A program made the translations under genes and the position numbers. A DNA stretch of 64,000 nucleotides from Virgibacillus profundi. Its GTDB lineage: Bacteria > Bacillota > Bacilli > Bacillales > Amphibacillaceae. The DNA lies in contig NZ_NPOA01000012.1 of NCBI RefSeq assembly GCF_002287375.1, positions 1 to 64,000 of the forward strand. Reading direction: 5' to 3'. This document shows, piece by piece, positions 44,481 to 53,922 of this stretch. Below the pieces are notes generated by a model that was not told the origin of the DNA, did not search any database, and saw nothing but the letters and a program-made list of their open reading frames with translations. The stretch's first letter is position 1, and every line of letters begins with the position of its first letter.

Positions 44481-45848
44481 TTAAACTGGAACTGGTGGTA
44501 TATCACTTTCCTGATAACGATGATCCAGGTCTACGAATTTATTATATTCCTTCACAAATGCCAACTCCACATTACCAACTGGACCATTACGCTGTTTGGA
44601 AATAATGATTTCTATAATGTTCTGTTTTTCTGATTCTGAATCATAATAATCATCACGATATAAGAATCCAACAATATCAGCATCCTGCTCAATACTTCCG
44701 GATTCACGTAAGTCGGACATCATTGGACGCTTGTCCTGTCTGGATTCAACTCCACGGGATAGCTGTGATAAAGCAATTAATGGTACGTTCAGTTCACGTG
44801 CCAACCCCTTTAATGAACGTGAGATTTCCGAAACTTCCTGTTGTCTATTTTCACCGGAGTTCGCACTACCTTGGATAAGCTGCAGGTAATCAATTAAAAT
44901 CATTCCAAGACCGTTTTCCTGTTTTAATCGACGGCATTTTGAGCGAATTTCGCTGACCCGAACGCCAGGGGAATCGTCAATGTAAATACCTGCATTGGAA
45001 AGGCTGCCCATTGCCATCGTTAGTTTACTCCAGTCATCTGCCAGCAGCTGACCACTTCGCAAGCGCTGCGAATCGATATTTCCTTCAGCACAAAGCATAC
45101 GTTGGACAAGCTGATCTGCTCCCATTTCCAGACTGAAAATCGCAACATTTTCATCTGTATTAACTGCGACACTTTGAGCAACATTTAAAGCAAACGCTGT
45201 TTTACCTACAGACGGACGTGCAGCGATAATAATTAAATCATTCCTCTGAAAACCTGACGTAATCCGGTCCAAATCGCGAAAACCTGACGGAATACCAGTA
45301 ACATCCCCGTCCAGATGATGAAGCTGCTCAATTTTATCATAAACATCGATTAACACATCTTTAATCGATTTAAATGCTCCGGAGTTTTTACGCCCGGAGA
45401 CTTCAAGAATATTCTTCTCTGCTTCATTTAATACATCCTCAACTTCATCTTCTCTTTCAAAGCTAGATGTAACAATATCTGTCGCAGAACGTATCAAACG
45501 GCGAAGCAAAGCCTTTTCTTCCACTATTTTACTGTAGTATTCAATATTAGCGGCGGTAGGCACACTTTCAGCTAATTCAGAAAGATAAGCAACCCCGCCG
45601 ACTTCATCGATCTGCTTCAAATTGTGTAAATAAGAAGTTACGGTAACAACATCTATCGGCTCACCCTTATCAGCAAGCTTCATCATGCTTGAAAAAATAC
45701 GCTGGTGACTTGCCCGGTAAAAGTCCTCTGCCACCAATAATTCAGAGGCAGTCGAAAAGGCTTCCGGTTCTAGAAATATGGCACCTATCACAGATTGCTC
45801 TGCTTCAATATTATGTGGCGGTCTACGATCAGTCCATGATTCACTCAT
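44481..45848 (-). CDS. dnaB: Replicative DNA helicase DnaB (DnaC in B. subtilis)
   Basis: The 455-residue helicase has the N-terminal DnaB domain (PPHNIEAEQSVIGAIFL), a linker, and a RecA-like C-terminal domain with Walker A ARPSVGKTAFALN, Walker B MILIDYLQLIQG and the arginine-finger region. The hexamer unwinds DNA at the replication fork. It follows rplI after 50 bp, the usual order rplI-dnaB in Bacillus. The gene is called dnaC in B. subtilis. Confidence 0.97.
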   Translation of the reverse strand: MSESWTDRRPPHNIEAEQSVIGAIFLEPEAFSTASELLVAEDFYRASHQRIFSSMMKLADKGEPIDVVTVTSYLHNLKQIDEVGGVAYLSELAESVPTAANIEYYSKIVEEKALLRRLIRSATDIVTSSFEREDEVEDVLNEAEKNILEVSGRKNSGAFKSIKDVLIDVYDKIEQLHHLDGDVTGIPSGFRDLDRITSGFQRNDLIIIAARPSVGKTAFALNVAQSVAVNTDENVAIFSLEMGADQLVQRMLCAEGNIDSQRLRSGQLLADDWSKLTMAMGSLSNAGIYIDDSPGVRVSEIRSKCRRLKQENGLGMILIDYLQLIQGSANSGENRQQEVSEISRSLKGLARELNVPLIALSQLSRGVESRQDKRPMMSDLRESGSIEQDADIVGFLYRDDYYDSESEKQNIIEIIISKQRNGPVGNVELAFVKEYNKFVDLDHRYQESDIPPVPV

Positions 45849-45898
45849 CGTCCTGAGGCCCCTCCTTTACCAAAAAAGCATTTCTCGCTAAAATCATT

Positions 45899-46345
45899 TT
45901 ACTTCTCAGCAACATGTACTTTAATTGAACCGGAAACTTCCGGGTGCAGCTTAACAGGTACAGTTGTATATCCCAATGCACGAATTGGCTGATCGAGTTC
46001 AATTTTTCGTTTATCAATTTTATGGCCATATTCTTTTTCTAGTGCTTCAGCAATTTGTTTACTTGTAATAGAGCCAAACAGGCGTCCACCATCACCAGAT
46101 TTTGCTTTTAATTCGACAGTAAGATCTGCTAAGGTATCCTTTAAATCGATTGCTTCTTCTTTTTCTTTTTGTTCCAATTGGTCATGTTTTCGCTTTTGGG
46201 CATCCAATGCTTTCAGATTTCCTTGTGTCGCTTCTTCCGCAATTTTATTTTTTAATAAATAGTTGCGTGCATACCCATCTGACACATTTTTTACTTCCCC
46301 TTTTTTACCCTTACCTTTTACGTCTTTTAGAAAAATTACTTTCAT
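45899..46345 (-). CDS. rplI: 50S ribosomal protein L9
   Basis: The 148-residue protein is standard length, with the conserved N-terminal domain [31 protein letters not shown] and a C-terminal RNA-binding domain after a long helix (about 40-75). L9 sits at the base of the L1 stalk and supports reading-frame fidelity. Its ATG overlaps the gdpP stop as ATGA (46342-46345). Confidence 0.98.
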   Translation of the reverse strand: MKVIFLKDVKGKGKKGEVKNVSDGYARNYLLKNKIAEEATQGNLKALDAQKRKHDQLEQKEKEEAIDLKDTLADLTVELKAKSGDGGRLFGSITSKQIAEALEKEYGHKIDKRKIELDQPIRALGYTTVPVKLHPEVSGSIKVHVAEK

Positions 46346-48318
46346 TCCGATTCTCTCCCCTCATAATAATCATCTAGAATATCTTTTAATAAACCTTCTG
46401 CATCATCTATTGTAGTATCTTCAATTTGTGTGGCTGCATTTGTTAAATGACCCCCACCATTCATCTTTTCCATAATAACCTGTACATTGACTTCCCCTAG
46501 AGAGCGTGCGCTGATTCCAATTCTGCCATCCTCACGTTCAGAAATAACAAATGAAGCTCTAATCCCTGTTAGGGTAAGGAGTGTGTCTGCAGCTTGCGCA
46601 ATCAATACAGGCCCATAGGTTTGACCAGGCTCAGCCTTGGATATGGCGATGTTGTCATTATAAATCCTGGTTCGTTCAATTAATTTACTTCGTTTCACAT
46701 AAAGATCAATATCTTCTTTCATAAATTGCTGAACCAACACGGTATCAGCACCCTTGGATCGTAAATAGGAAGCTGCATCAAAAGTTCTTGATCCTGTTCG
46801 TAATGTGAAGCTTTTCGTATCGACAATGATGCCTGACAGCAATGCAGTTGCCTCGAGCATTTTTAATTTAAGTCCTTTTGGCTGATATTCCAGCAGCTCT
46901 GTAACCAGTTCCGCTGTCGAGGAAGCATATGGTTCCATATATACCAATGTTGGATTGTCGATAAATTCTTCACCACGTCTATGGTGGTCAATGACAACCT
47001 TATATTCTGTTTGCTTGAGCAGACTCTCACTTGCAACCATGGAAGGGCGATGTGTATCAACAACAACTACCAGGCTTCTGTCTCCAGTAATTGCTTTCGC
47101 TTCCTCCGGATCAATAAAATGCTGCCACAATTCTTCATCTTCCCTAATTGCCTCAACCAGACGGTAAACACCAGTATCCATATCGTCCGGATCAAATACA
47201 ATATGACCTTCAACATTGTTTGATTTAGCAATATTTAAAATACCTATTGCCGCACCAAGGGAATCCATATCTGGTGATTTATGTCCCATGATAATAACAT
47301 TATCACTTACCATTACAAGTTCTTTTAAAGCGTGTGAGATTACCCGTGCTCTTACTCTTGTTCGTTTTTCCATCGGGTTTGTTTTTCCACCGTAAAAACG
47401 GACTTTACCTTCTTCATCTTTAATGGCTACCTGATCACCTCCACGTCCAAGCGCCAAATCCAGACTCGATTGAGCAAGCTCGCCAAGCACAGGCAGGTCC
47501 ACATTACCAAGTCCGATCCCAATACTAAGGGTCAGGGGGTTACTCTGCTCCCCGTTTAATTCACGGACTTCATCCAAAATATCAAATTTAACTTTTTCCA
47601 GCTGTTGCAAAATTTCCTTTGTCCCAACTGCTAAAAACCGCTCCTGTGAGGTTCGTTTCAAGTAAAGACCATTATTATGTGCCCAATTATTTAACAAAGA
47701 GGTCACCTGGGAATTTAATTGACTCTTCAGCGTATCGTCCATGTTTTGAGTGATTTCCTCATAGTTATCTAAAAAGATAATAGCTAAAACAGTTTGTTCA
47801 TTATGATAAAGGGTCTGTAGTTCCGCTTGCTGTGTTCGATCGAAAAAGTAAAGCAGACGCTCTTCCTTTTTTATTGTTGTCTGAAATTTATATCCATCAA
47901 TTTCGTACCAAACGTCACTTTTGTTTTCTTTAATCATCGGAATTAGTTCCTCAGATAATATATTCAGTGAATCCCCTACAATTGGATCATCTTCTTTACT
48001 AAATCTATTCATATATGGATTTGCCCACTCAATCTTATAATCCTCATTATATAAGACAATACCAAATGGCATTTCCAATAACGCCTCTTCTCCCACCTTT
48101 TTAATCCGATGAGATAGCGTAGATATATATTCCTCTGCTTTATTAAGTAGTGTTCTTTCCGTTCGTACACTATAGTAAAAAGAAGCAGCTAAAAATAATG
48201 TCATAATGAGTCCCAACACCCATTGGAAATACCATGTTACACCAAGCAAAATAATGGATAACAGATAAATAACCCATAAATGACTGCTAAGTGTTGGCTT
48301 TTTTTGTAAATCTGGCAT
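46342..48318 (-). CDS. gdpP: Cyclic-di-AMP phosphodiesterase GdpP
   Basis: The 658-residue protein has two membrane helices (about 12-52), a PAS domain (about 75-170), a degenerate GGDEF domain (about 175-300) and the DHH/DHHA1 phosphodiesterase with [34 protein letters not shown] and the closing [12 protein letters not shown]. It hydrolyses c-di-AMP to pApA and so controls potassium, osmotic and cell-wall homeostasis. It is coupled with rplI and lies 32 bp after yybS. Confidence 0.96.
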   Translation of the reverse strand: MPDLQKKPTLSSHLWVIYLLSIILLGVTWYFQWVLGLIMTLFLAASFYYSVRTERTLLNKAEEYISTLSHRIKKVGEEALLEMPFGIVLYNEDYKIEWANPYMNRFSKEDDPIVGDSLNILSEELIPMIKENKSDVWYEIDGYKFQTTIKKEERLLYFFDRTQQAELQTLYHNEQTVLAIIFLDNYEEITQNMDDTLKSQLNSQVTSLLNNWAHNNGLYLKRTSQERFLAVGTKEILQQLEKVKFDILDEVRELNGEQSNPLTLSIGIGLGNVDLPVLGELAQSSLDLALGRGGDQVAIKDEEGKVRFYGGKTNPMEKRTRVRARVISHALKELVMVSDNVIIMGHKSPDMDSLGAAIGILNIAKSNNVEGHIVFDPDDMDTGVYRLVEAIREDEELWQHFIDPEEAKAITGDRSLVVVVDTHRPSMVASESLLKQTEYKVVIDHHRRGEEFIDNPTLVYMEPYASSTAELVTELLEYQPKGLKLKMLEATALLSGIIVDTKSFTLRTGSRTFDAASYLRSKGADTVLVQQFMKEDIDLYVKRSKLIERTRIYNDNIAISKAEPGQTYGPVLIAQAADTLLTLTGIRASFVISEREDGRIGISARSLGEVNVQVIMEKMNGGGHLTNAATQIEDTTIDDAEGLLKDILDDYYEGRESE

Positions 48319-48350
48319 AACATTCAGCTCCTAATTTACCTAACACCAGT

Positions 48351-49295
48351 TTATTTTTCCTTCTTGGTCATGCGGTCCCTTATTCCAAAACCTATATCAA
48401 TTATACCTAATATCCGTACTAAATAAAGTAGTAGCATTGGGAAAATTAATGTTACTATCACAATAATGATAGGAAATACTTTCGACATTTTTTTATGATG
48501 GGCGTAAAAGAATATAAAGGAAAAGCCCTGAATAGTCATAAGTAGCCCTGTTAAGACAAGAAGGTTATTTATTCCTGTGTAAAAAATACTGGATTGATCT
48601 ATATCGAAAAACGAAAAAACCAGTGCGAAAAAATATACCCAAACAATCGACGTAGGGAAACGAAGTGTGCGAAAAGGCGGAAATCGATATTTCTTCTTTT
48701 CCAAACGGTTTACAACTTTATAACCAATCCATTGACTAATAAAAGCCATCACAAGAGCAATCATTACCAGACCAGCAGGAAATAAATCTTTAAATACTGC
48801 TATCTGCCCCTGCCAGGCTTCCTTCAATTCATCTGTTTGTTCCCCCACACCTATTTCTTCCAAAATAGATGAACTCATTTCCATTGACTCTGTTACCGTT
48901 TGTTCAAATTCATCTACCCAGTTTATGTCAAACATAATCTGACTGAATACGAAGACAAATAATAAACCTGCTATAAACCCTAATGTTCCTCTTGCCCAGG
49001 TTTCATAGGCAGATGACTTTTGAAACATTGCACTTCCGATCATTATTCCACCAACACCCATCAGTATTGGCAATGAAATGGATAAAACATTAGTGAAAAT
49101 TGCCGTTAATACTAATACAACAGCAAACATTAATAATGATGGCTTCCAATTATGCCTTGAAGCAAATATAATAAATGGGAGCGGTAGTACAATTACAAAT
49201 ACAGGAATGTAAATACTAACGATTAACAGCATCATAAATATCGCAGTTAATAGTGCTCCATCTGTTAATTTTCTTGATTGATTCATCTCTTGCAC
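48351..49295 (-). CDS. yybS: YybS-like DUF2232 membrane protein
   Basis: The 314-residue protein has about eight membrane helices and begins with the DUF2232 pattern RKLTDGALLTAIFMMLLIVS. DUF2232 proteins resemble the membrane S-components or EcfT-like parts of uptake systems, but their function is unproven. The position immediately before gdpP-rplI-dnaB is conserved in Bacillus. Confidence 0.9.
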   Translation of the reverse strand: MQEMNQSRKLTDGALLTAIFMMLLIVSIYIPVFVIVLPLPFIIFASRHNWKPSLLMFAVVLVLTAIFTNVLSISLPILMGVGGIMIGSAMFQKSSAYETWARGTLGFIAGLLFVFVFSQIMFDINWVDEFEQTVTESMEMSSSILEEIGVGEQTDELKEAWQGQIAVFKDLFPAGLVMIALVMAFISQWIGYKVVNRLEKKKYRFPPFRTLRFPTSIVWVYFFALVFSFFDIDQSSIFYTGINNLLVLTGLLMTIQGFSFIFFYAHHKKMSKVFPIIIVIVTLIFPMLLLYLVRILGIIDIGFGIRDRMTKKEK

Positions 49296-49399
49296 CCCAT
49301 CTGAATAAAACCAGCTTTATATGCTGTTATTTTTATATCCATTATAATATGATAACATGACTTTTAATGAAATGGTTGTCGAAATAAGTAGAAAAAAAT

Positions 49400-49413
49400 A
49401 TTTCCCGGGGAAT
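49400..49413. promoter_or_regulatory. Noc-binding site (one mismatch)
   Basis: ATTTCCCGGGGAAT differs from the consensus ATTTCCCGGGAAAT at one base. It lies in the gap upstream of yybS. Confidence 0.65.
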
Positions 49414-49507
49414 ATTTTGTAAGTTTTGCGTAAAAGCACCTCTAAATATCTGATTTTAAAATTTGGCAATCAAAATGTCATTATTTCCTCATCCCATTAT
49501 AGTACGT

Positions 49508-49650
49508 GTTCAAAAAGGAGGATAAAAAGGACCGAGAAGTTCGAGGCAGCGTAGCTTTGAGCAACGGAACGTATGCAATTAATACGTGAGTAGCGGAAAA
49601 GCAAGCTAACGAAGAAATTCGAAGTGTCATTTTTACCGGACTTTTTGAAC
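49508..49650. repeat. 143-bp repeat with terminal inverted repeats
   Basis: In the 49296-49726 gap, GTTCAAAAAG (49508-49517) and CTTTTTGAAC (49641-49650) are perfect 10-bp terminal inverted repeats. Inside lie ACGTAT/ATACGT and imperfect arms around GAAGTTCGAGG, so the element could fold as RNA. It is non-coding. From memory similar sequences are dispersed in Bacillaceae; it could be a MITE or structured RNA repeat. Confidence 0.65.
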
Positions 49651-49726
49651 AACCTCTTATAAGCTTTTTTTTGGTTTTTCCATTATAATTAATTAGATAG
49701 ACTATAGTTATATAAGGATGAAAAAA

Positions 49727-50215
49727 ATGATTTTCCTGCAAGCATTTGTACATAGTATCAAATTACCCAATAAAAAGGCAATGTTCCAGCTTAATCGGAT
49801 CGGGATGGATATTACGGTAATCTACATGTTTATTCTTCTATTTCTCGTTTCTATTCCATCATTGATTGACAGATTAACGGCTACCAATGGGCCGGGAACT
49901 GAAATGAGTTTATTTTTCCTAATTATTTATTTCTTTATATTTTATTATTTACCATTAAATATTATTGTATTTATAGTGCTTTCCATCATTGCCTATATTG
50001 GTTCAGGGATTGCACGGCTAATGCGTCGAAAATTACGCTATTCCATCCTTTGGAAAATGTGTGCATATACGACCACCATCCCATGTTTGTTATATACGGT
50101 GATCGCTTTGCTTTTCCCTGTAAGTGATACATTGCTATGGATATTCCTGATTTATACATTTGTATTATTAGTATGGGTCATATCCATCTATCCAAAACGT
50201 AAAATACGTTCATAG
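49727..50215 (+). CDS. DUF1189-like multi-pass membrane protein
   Basis: The protein (162 residues from ATG 49727; AAGGATG suits this start better than the ATG three codons earlier) begins MIFLQAFVHSIKLPNKKAMF and has four to five membrane helices and a basic C terminus. The start and topology resemble DUF1189 proteins, of unknown function. It lies 54 bp upstream of modA on the same strand, and could be cotranscribed with it. Confidence 0.65.
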   Translation: MIFLQAFVHSIKLPNKKAMFQLNRIGMDITVIYMFILLFLVSIPSLIDRLTATNGPGTEMSLFFLIIYFFIFYYLPLNIIVFIVLSIIAYIGSGIARLMRRKLRYSILWKMCAYTTTIPCLLYTVIALLFPVSDTLLWIFLIYTFVLLVWVISIYPKRKIRS

Positions 50216-50269
50216 TGCTACTGCGCATTAATGAATATACTTTGATAACACAATACAAGGAGATTTTTT

Positions 50270-51037
50270 ATGAGATTTATCCTGCCATTTCTTATGATTT
50301 TACTTTTTACAGTAGGTTGTTCAAATGAACCTATTGAAAAATCTGAGGAAAAAGAAGAACTATTCATTTCAGCAGCAACCAGTTTGACTGATGTAATGAC
50401 AGACATTGTTGATACATATAAAGAAGATAATCCCAATACTCAGGTCACTTTAAATTTTGGTGGATCCGGAAAGCTTGCACAACAAATTCAGCAGGGAGCA
50501 CCAGTCGATATATTTCTATCTGCAGATCAAAAATGGATGGACACACTCGAAAACCAGGAATTATTAGCAGCTGACACAAGAAGTAACTTTGCAAAAAACA
50601 AGCTGGTGATCATCAGTCAAAAAGACAGTCTCATTTCAATTAAAACACTTGAGGATTTACAACACAAGGAGATCGGCCAAATTGCAATTGGTAATCCGGA
50701 TAGCGTCCCAGCCGGAAACTATGCGAAAGAAGCTCTACAGCATAGTAATCTTTGGGAAGGCCTGACAGACCAATTTGTCTATGCAAAGGACGTGCGTCAG
50801 GTACTTACCTATGTCGAATCAGGCAACACTGCTATTGGTTTTGTTTATGCAACAGATATTCTCATGGGTAACAAGGTTGAGCAGTTAGCTGAAATCGATG
50901 AAAAGCTGCATAAACCTATTGTATATCCAGCAGCAGTTACCTCAAGCAGTGACAACCCTGTAAGTGCTGAAAAATTCGTTGACTTTCTGCAAAGTAAAAC
51001 AGCAAAGTCCATATTCGAATCTTATGGATTTAATTAA
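50270..51037 (+). CDS. modA: ModA, molybdate-binding lipoprotein
   Basis: The 255-residue protein has a lipoprotein signal with TVGCSN (Cys about 16) and the ModA fold: FISAATSLTDVM, LNFGGSGKLAQQIQQGAPVDIFLSADQKWMD in parts, DSVPAGNYAKEAL. The Ser and Asp/Tyr positions that hold molybdate oxyanion are conserved. It binds molybdate (or tungstate) outside the membrane and delivers it to ModB. AAGGAG lies upstream of the ATG. It is the first gene of modABC. Confidence 0.94.
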   Translation: MRFILPFLMILLFTVGCSNEPIEKSEEKEELFISAATSLTDVMTDIVDTYKEDNPNTQVTLNFGGSGKLAQQIQQGAPVDIFLSADQKWMDTLENQELLAADTRSNFAKNKLVIISQKDSLISIKTLEDLQHKEIGQIAIGNPDSVPAGNYAKEALQHSNLWEGLTDQFVYAKDVRQVLTYVESGNTAIGFVYATDILMGNKVEQLAEIDEKLHKPIVYPAAVTSSSDNPVSAEKFVDFLQSKTAKSIFESYGFN

Positions 51038-51055
51038 GAAAAGGCGGGACTGGTG

Positions 51056-51733
51056 ATGAACTATACTCCTTTATTCTTATCATTGAAAATAGCTGGGATT
51101 GCCACATGTATTGTTTTTGTACTTGGAGTAATCTTTGCCAGGCTGATCGCACGTAATAATTTCCCGGGAAAACGTATATTGGAAGCAATTCTATTACTGC
51201 CTCTTGTATTGCCGCCAACTGTCGTTGGATTCGGACTGTTATATTTGTTTGGAAAAAATGGACCGATCGGAAGTCTTTTGCTGAATTGGTTTGATTACCA
51301 GGTTATTTTTACATGGGTAGGCGCAGTTATTGCTGCAATTGTTGTTTCTTTTCCATTAATGTACCAAAGTGCTCAAGCATCCTTTCAAAATTATGATCGC
51401 AATATTGAAAATGCAGCATTTACGATGGGTGCTTCCAAATTTAAGGTATTTTGGACAATCTCCTTCCCACTTGCATGGCCGGGTTTGTTAGCTGGTTTAG
51501 TCTTAACCTTTGCCCGTGCTTTAGGTGAATTTGGTGCAACTTTAATGATAGCCGGTTACATACCGAACCAAACAGAGACTATTCCCCTGGCAATTTATTT
51601 TGCTGTGGAATCAGGGAATACGGATGCAGCAGTGTTTTGGGTTGTAAGTATTATTGCAATTGGATTTAGTGCGATTCTCTGGCTTAACTGGTGGAGCGGA
51701 AAGAATATTTTGAAGTTTACTAGTGACAAATGA
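51056..51733 (+). CDS. modB: ModB, molybdate ABC permease
   Basis: The protein has five membrane helices with the EAA motif ENAAFTMGASKFKVFWTISFPLAWPGLLAG in segments and ALGEFGATLMIAGYIPNQTETIPLAIY, the ModB/CysW signature. I start at ATG 51056; a GTG one codon upstream is equally possible. A Noc-binding-site match lies inside the gene (51159-51172). Confidence 0.93.
   Translation: MNYTPLFLSLKIAGIATCIVFVLGVIFARLIARNNFPGKRILEAILLLPLVLPPTVVGFGLLYLFGKNGPIGSLLLNWFDYQVIFTWVGAVIAAIVVSFPLMYQSAQASFQNYDRNIENAAFTMGASKFKVFWTISFPLAWPGLLAGLVLTFARALGEFGATLMIAGYIPNQTETIPLAIYFAVESGNTDAAVFWVVSIIAIGFSAILWLNWWSGKNILKFTSDK
51159..51172. promoter_or_regulatory. Noc-binding site inside modB (one mismatch)
   Basis: ATTTCCCGGGAAAA differs from the 14-bp consensus only at the last base. 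In B. subtilis many Noc sites are within genes. Confidence 0.65.
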
Positions 51734-51748
51734 TTGGGGCAATGACAA

Positions 51749-52369
51749 ATGCTATCAGTAGATTTGAAGAAAAAGCTAAAAAACTTTTCACTTGAAGCAA
51801 CGTTTGATGTCAGTAACGAAATTATCGTATTGTTCGGCCCATCTGGTGCTGGTAAAACAACCATTTTAAATAGCATTGCAGGACTAACACATCCGGATAA
51901 TGGCTATATCAAGCTAAACAATCATTCTCTTTTTCAAATTAATGAAAAGCCGCTTCCTATTCAAAAAAGAAATATCGGCTATTTATTTCAGGACTATGCA
52001 TTATTCCCACATATGACGGTTAAAAAAAACATTAATTATGGGATGAAGGATGAATCTTTGGTTAATGAATTGGTTAGCGTTGTTGGCATCGGACATATAC
52101 TGGATAGCTACCCCCATCAAATTTCAGGAGGGGAAAAACAACGTGTTGCACTTGTCCGCGCGCTGGCAACGCGTCCGGGGGCCCTACTACTTGATGAGCC
52201 CTTTTCTGCATTAGATGAAGAAACACGTAAAGAATGTCAGAATGAATTACTAAGATTACATAAGCTGTGGAAAATACCCGTAATTATGGTTACTCATGAC
52301 TATAAGGAAGCAGAAAAAGTTGGGGATAGAATTATAAGGATAGAAAAAGGAAAATTGCTGGAAAATTAA
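51749..52369 (+). CDS. modC: ModC, molybdate ABC ATPase (short form)
   Basis: The 206-residue ATPase carries Walker A GPSGAGKTT, Q-loop LFQDYALFP, signature ISGGEKQR, Walker B LLLDEPFSALD and switch His in VTHDYKEA. It energises ModAB. Typical ModC proteins are about 350 residues with a C-terminal TOBE (molybdate-sensing) domain, which is absent here, so feedback by bound molybdate through this subunit is unlikely. It ends cleanly, so this is a short form rather than a truncation. Confidence 0.92.
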   Translation: MLSVDLKKKLKNFSLEATFDVSNEIIVLFGPSGAGKTTILNSIAGLTHPDNGYIKLNNHSLFQINEKPLPIQKRNIGYLFQDYALFPHMTVKKNINYGMKDESLVNELVSVVGIGHILDSYPHQISGGEKQRVALVRALATRPGALLLDEPFSALDEETRKECQNELLRLHKLWKIPVIMVTHDYKEAEKVGDRIIRIEKGKLLEN

Positions 52370-52598
52370 TTATTATTTGGAAGGGAATTGTCAGCCAATT
52401 CCCATGCATTAGTAAGGATAAATCATTAATGAATTAACGAGAGATATTAGAAAACTTGGCGTTCGTTAAAGGGATTCTTAAAAGCGTATTTTGCTTTTTT
52501 TAGAAACCCTTATACTCTGGAGTGCAAGCCTTAATGGCGAAAGCACAAAGCCTGCACTTATACTGATATCCTAAAAAGCTATACCTGCCTATCAGTGC

Positions 52599-52641
52599 AA
52601 AAAAAGCCTCTAAATCCAGCACGATGCTTGATTTAGAGGCT
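52599..52641 (-). terminator. Terminator of rpsF-ssb-rpsR
   Basis: On the minus strand AGCCTCTAAATC (52641-52630) pairs with GATTTAGAGGCT (52616-52605), followed by seven T. Upstream, after modC, a further hairpin (GGGAATTG/CAATTCCC near 52382-52401) lacks a T-run. Confidence 0.92.
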
Positions 52642-52647
52642 CTCTTA

Positions 52648-52878
52648 TTATTCTGATACGAACGGCAATAATGCCATTGTACGTGAGCGTTTGATTGCTC
52701 TTGTTAGTTTACGTTGGTATTTTGCAGAAGTTCCTGTTACACGACGTGGAAGAATTTTTCCGCGTTCTGAAATGAAACGTCTTAGCAAATCAACATCTTT
52801 ATAGTCAATGTGTGTAATTCCGTTCGCTGTGAAGTAACACACTTTACGACGCTTAGCGCGTCCGCGACGAGCTGCCAT
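52648..52878 (-). CDS. rpsR: 30S ribosomal protein S18
   Basis: The 76-residue protein matches S18 throughout: [30 protein letters not shown] in parts, and [23 protein letters not shown]. It pairs with S6 in the 30S platform. AAAGGAGGG precedes the ATG. It is the last gene of the rpsF-ssb-rpsR operon. Confidence 0.98.
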   Translation of the reverse strand: MAARRGRAKRRKVCYFTANGITHIDYKDVDLLRRFISERGKILPRRVTGTSAKYQRKLTRAIKRSRTMALLPFVSE

Positions 52879-52899
52879 TAATAACCCTCCTTTTAAATT

Positions 52900-53439
52900 C
52901 TAGAATGGTAAATCATCGTCTGATATATCGATAGGCTCTCCATTATTTTTAAATGGATCCTCTTGATTTTGATTCGGGTTTTGTTGATTTTGTTGGTTCG
53001 GATTTTGCTGAAACTGATTTTGATTTTGATTTTGATTTTGATTTTGATTTTGGTTTTGATTTTGGTTCTGATTTCTGTTTTGCTGGAATCCTGATGACTG
53101 TTGTCCTCCCTGAGAGGATCCTTTTGATTCTAAAAATTGTACACTGTCTGCAACGACTTCTGTAACAAAAACAGTTTTGCCATCCTGACCTTCAAATGTA
53201 CGAGTTTGCACACGGCCGTCAACACCGATCATACTACCTTTTTTCATGTAGTTTGCAAGGTTTTCAGCCGGTCTGCGCCAAACAACACAGTTAATAAAAT
53301 CAGCTTCACGTTCACCCTGCTGATTAGAAAAAGGGCGATTAACCGCAATTGTAAAATTAGCTACTGCTGTCCCATTTGCTGTATAACGTAAATCAGGATC
53401 CTTCGTTAACCTGCCTACAAGTACGACACGATTTAACAT
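52900..53439 (-). CDS. ssb: Single-stranded DNA-binding protein SsbA
   Basis: I start at ATG 53439 (179 residues, [15 protein letters not shown]), the conserved start, with AAGGAG upstream; the frame extends three codons more. Residues 1 to about 108 form the OB fold ([23 protein letters not shown]). A disordered linker follows, dominated by Asn-Gln repeats encoded by a 6-bp tandem repeat. The C-terminal tip [12 protein letters not shown] binds replication and repair partners. It lies between rpsF and rpsR. Confidence 0.97.
   Translation of the reverse strand: MLNRVVLVGRLTKDPDLRYTANGTAVANFTIAVNRPFSNQQGEREADFINCVVWRRPAENLANYMKKGSMIGVDGRVQTRTFEGQDGKTVFVTEVVADSVQFLESKGSSQGGQQSSGFQQNRNQNQNQNQNQNQNQNQNQNQFQQNPNQQNQQNPNQNQEDPFKNNGEPIDISDDDLPF
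53016..53075. repeat. Hexanucleotide tandem repeat within ssb
   Basis: The plus strand shows about nine near-perfect GATTTT units (AAAATC on the coding strand), with GGTTTT variants at the right end. They encode alternating Asn and Gln in the SSB linker. Being in multiples of six, length changes would not shift the frame. Confidence 0.85.
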
Positions 53440-53463
53440 CAGAACCACTCCTTATAATAGATC

Positions 53464-53754
53464 TTATTGATCATCTTCTCGAACAGCCATATGACGAATA
53501 ATATCATCTGAGAACTTAGCAAGGCGGTCAAATTCATTTACTGAATTTTCATCACCGCTGAAGTTAATCAGTACATAATATCCATCACGATAGTCATTGA
53601 TTTCATAAGCAAGACGTTTCTTGCCTTTTTCATCAACTTTTTCAATCTCCGCCCCGTTATCAGTTAAAATTTTGTTGAAACGCTCAACTAAAGCTGTTTG
53701 AGCTTCATCTTCAATGTCCGGGCGGATGATATACATGATTTCGTATTTTCTCAT
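53464..53754 (-). CDS. rpsF: 30S ribosomal protein S6
   Basis: The 96-residue protein is typical S6 ([33 protein letters not shown] in parts; [11 protein letters not shown]). It binds S18 and 16S rRNA. AAAGGAGG lies 8 nt from the ATG. It is the first gene of the rpsF-ssb-rpsR operon, behind a consensus promoter and a leader hairpin. Confidence 0.98.
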   Translation of the reverse strand: MRKYEIMYIIRPDIEDEAQTALVERFNKILTDNGAEIEKVDEKGKKRLAYEINDYRDGYYVLINFSGDENSVNEFDRLAKFSDDIIRHMAVREDDQ

Positions 53755-53868
53755 CCGTTACACCTCCTTTTGGTCTTAGCGGCTCTATTTGGTTAATAGA
53801 GCAAGGAGTAATCTAAAGTTACATTACTCACAATAGTGTATTATACCAAATCTTATTTTAAATAACAA
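53755..53868 (-). promoter_or_regulatory. Promoter and probable S6:S18 leader of rpsF-ssb-rpsR
   Basis: On the minus strand TTGTTA (53868-53863) and TATAAT (53845-53840) are exactly 17 bp apart, a strong SigA promoter. The roughly 75-nt leader contains the stem GCTCTATT/AATAGAGC (53802-53795 with 53789-53782) followed by CCG just upstream of the ribosome site. Leaders bound by the S6:S18 dimer for feedback control are known at this position in many bacteria; a match to that motif is probable but was judged by eye. Confidence 0.7.
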
Positions 53869-53922
53869 GCCTTCGAGAGATCCTTTTTTACGTTCTTTTG
53901 CTAAATGGGTACAGCTTAATTC

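Noticed and set aside
52953-53165. Plus-strand open frame rich in Asp-Phe opposite ssb
   Set aside because: It is the antisense of the GATTTT tandem repeat in ssb and has no ribosome site.
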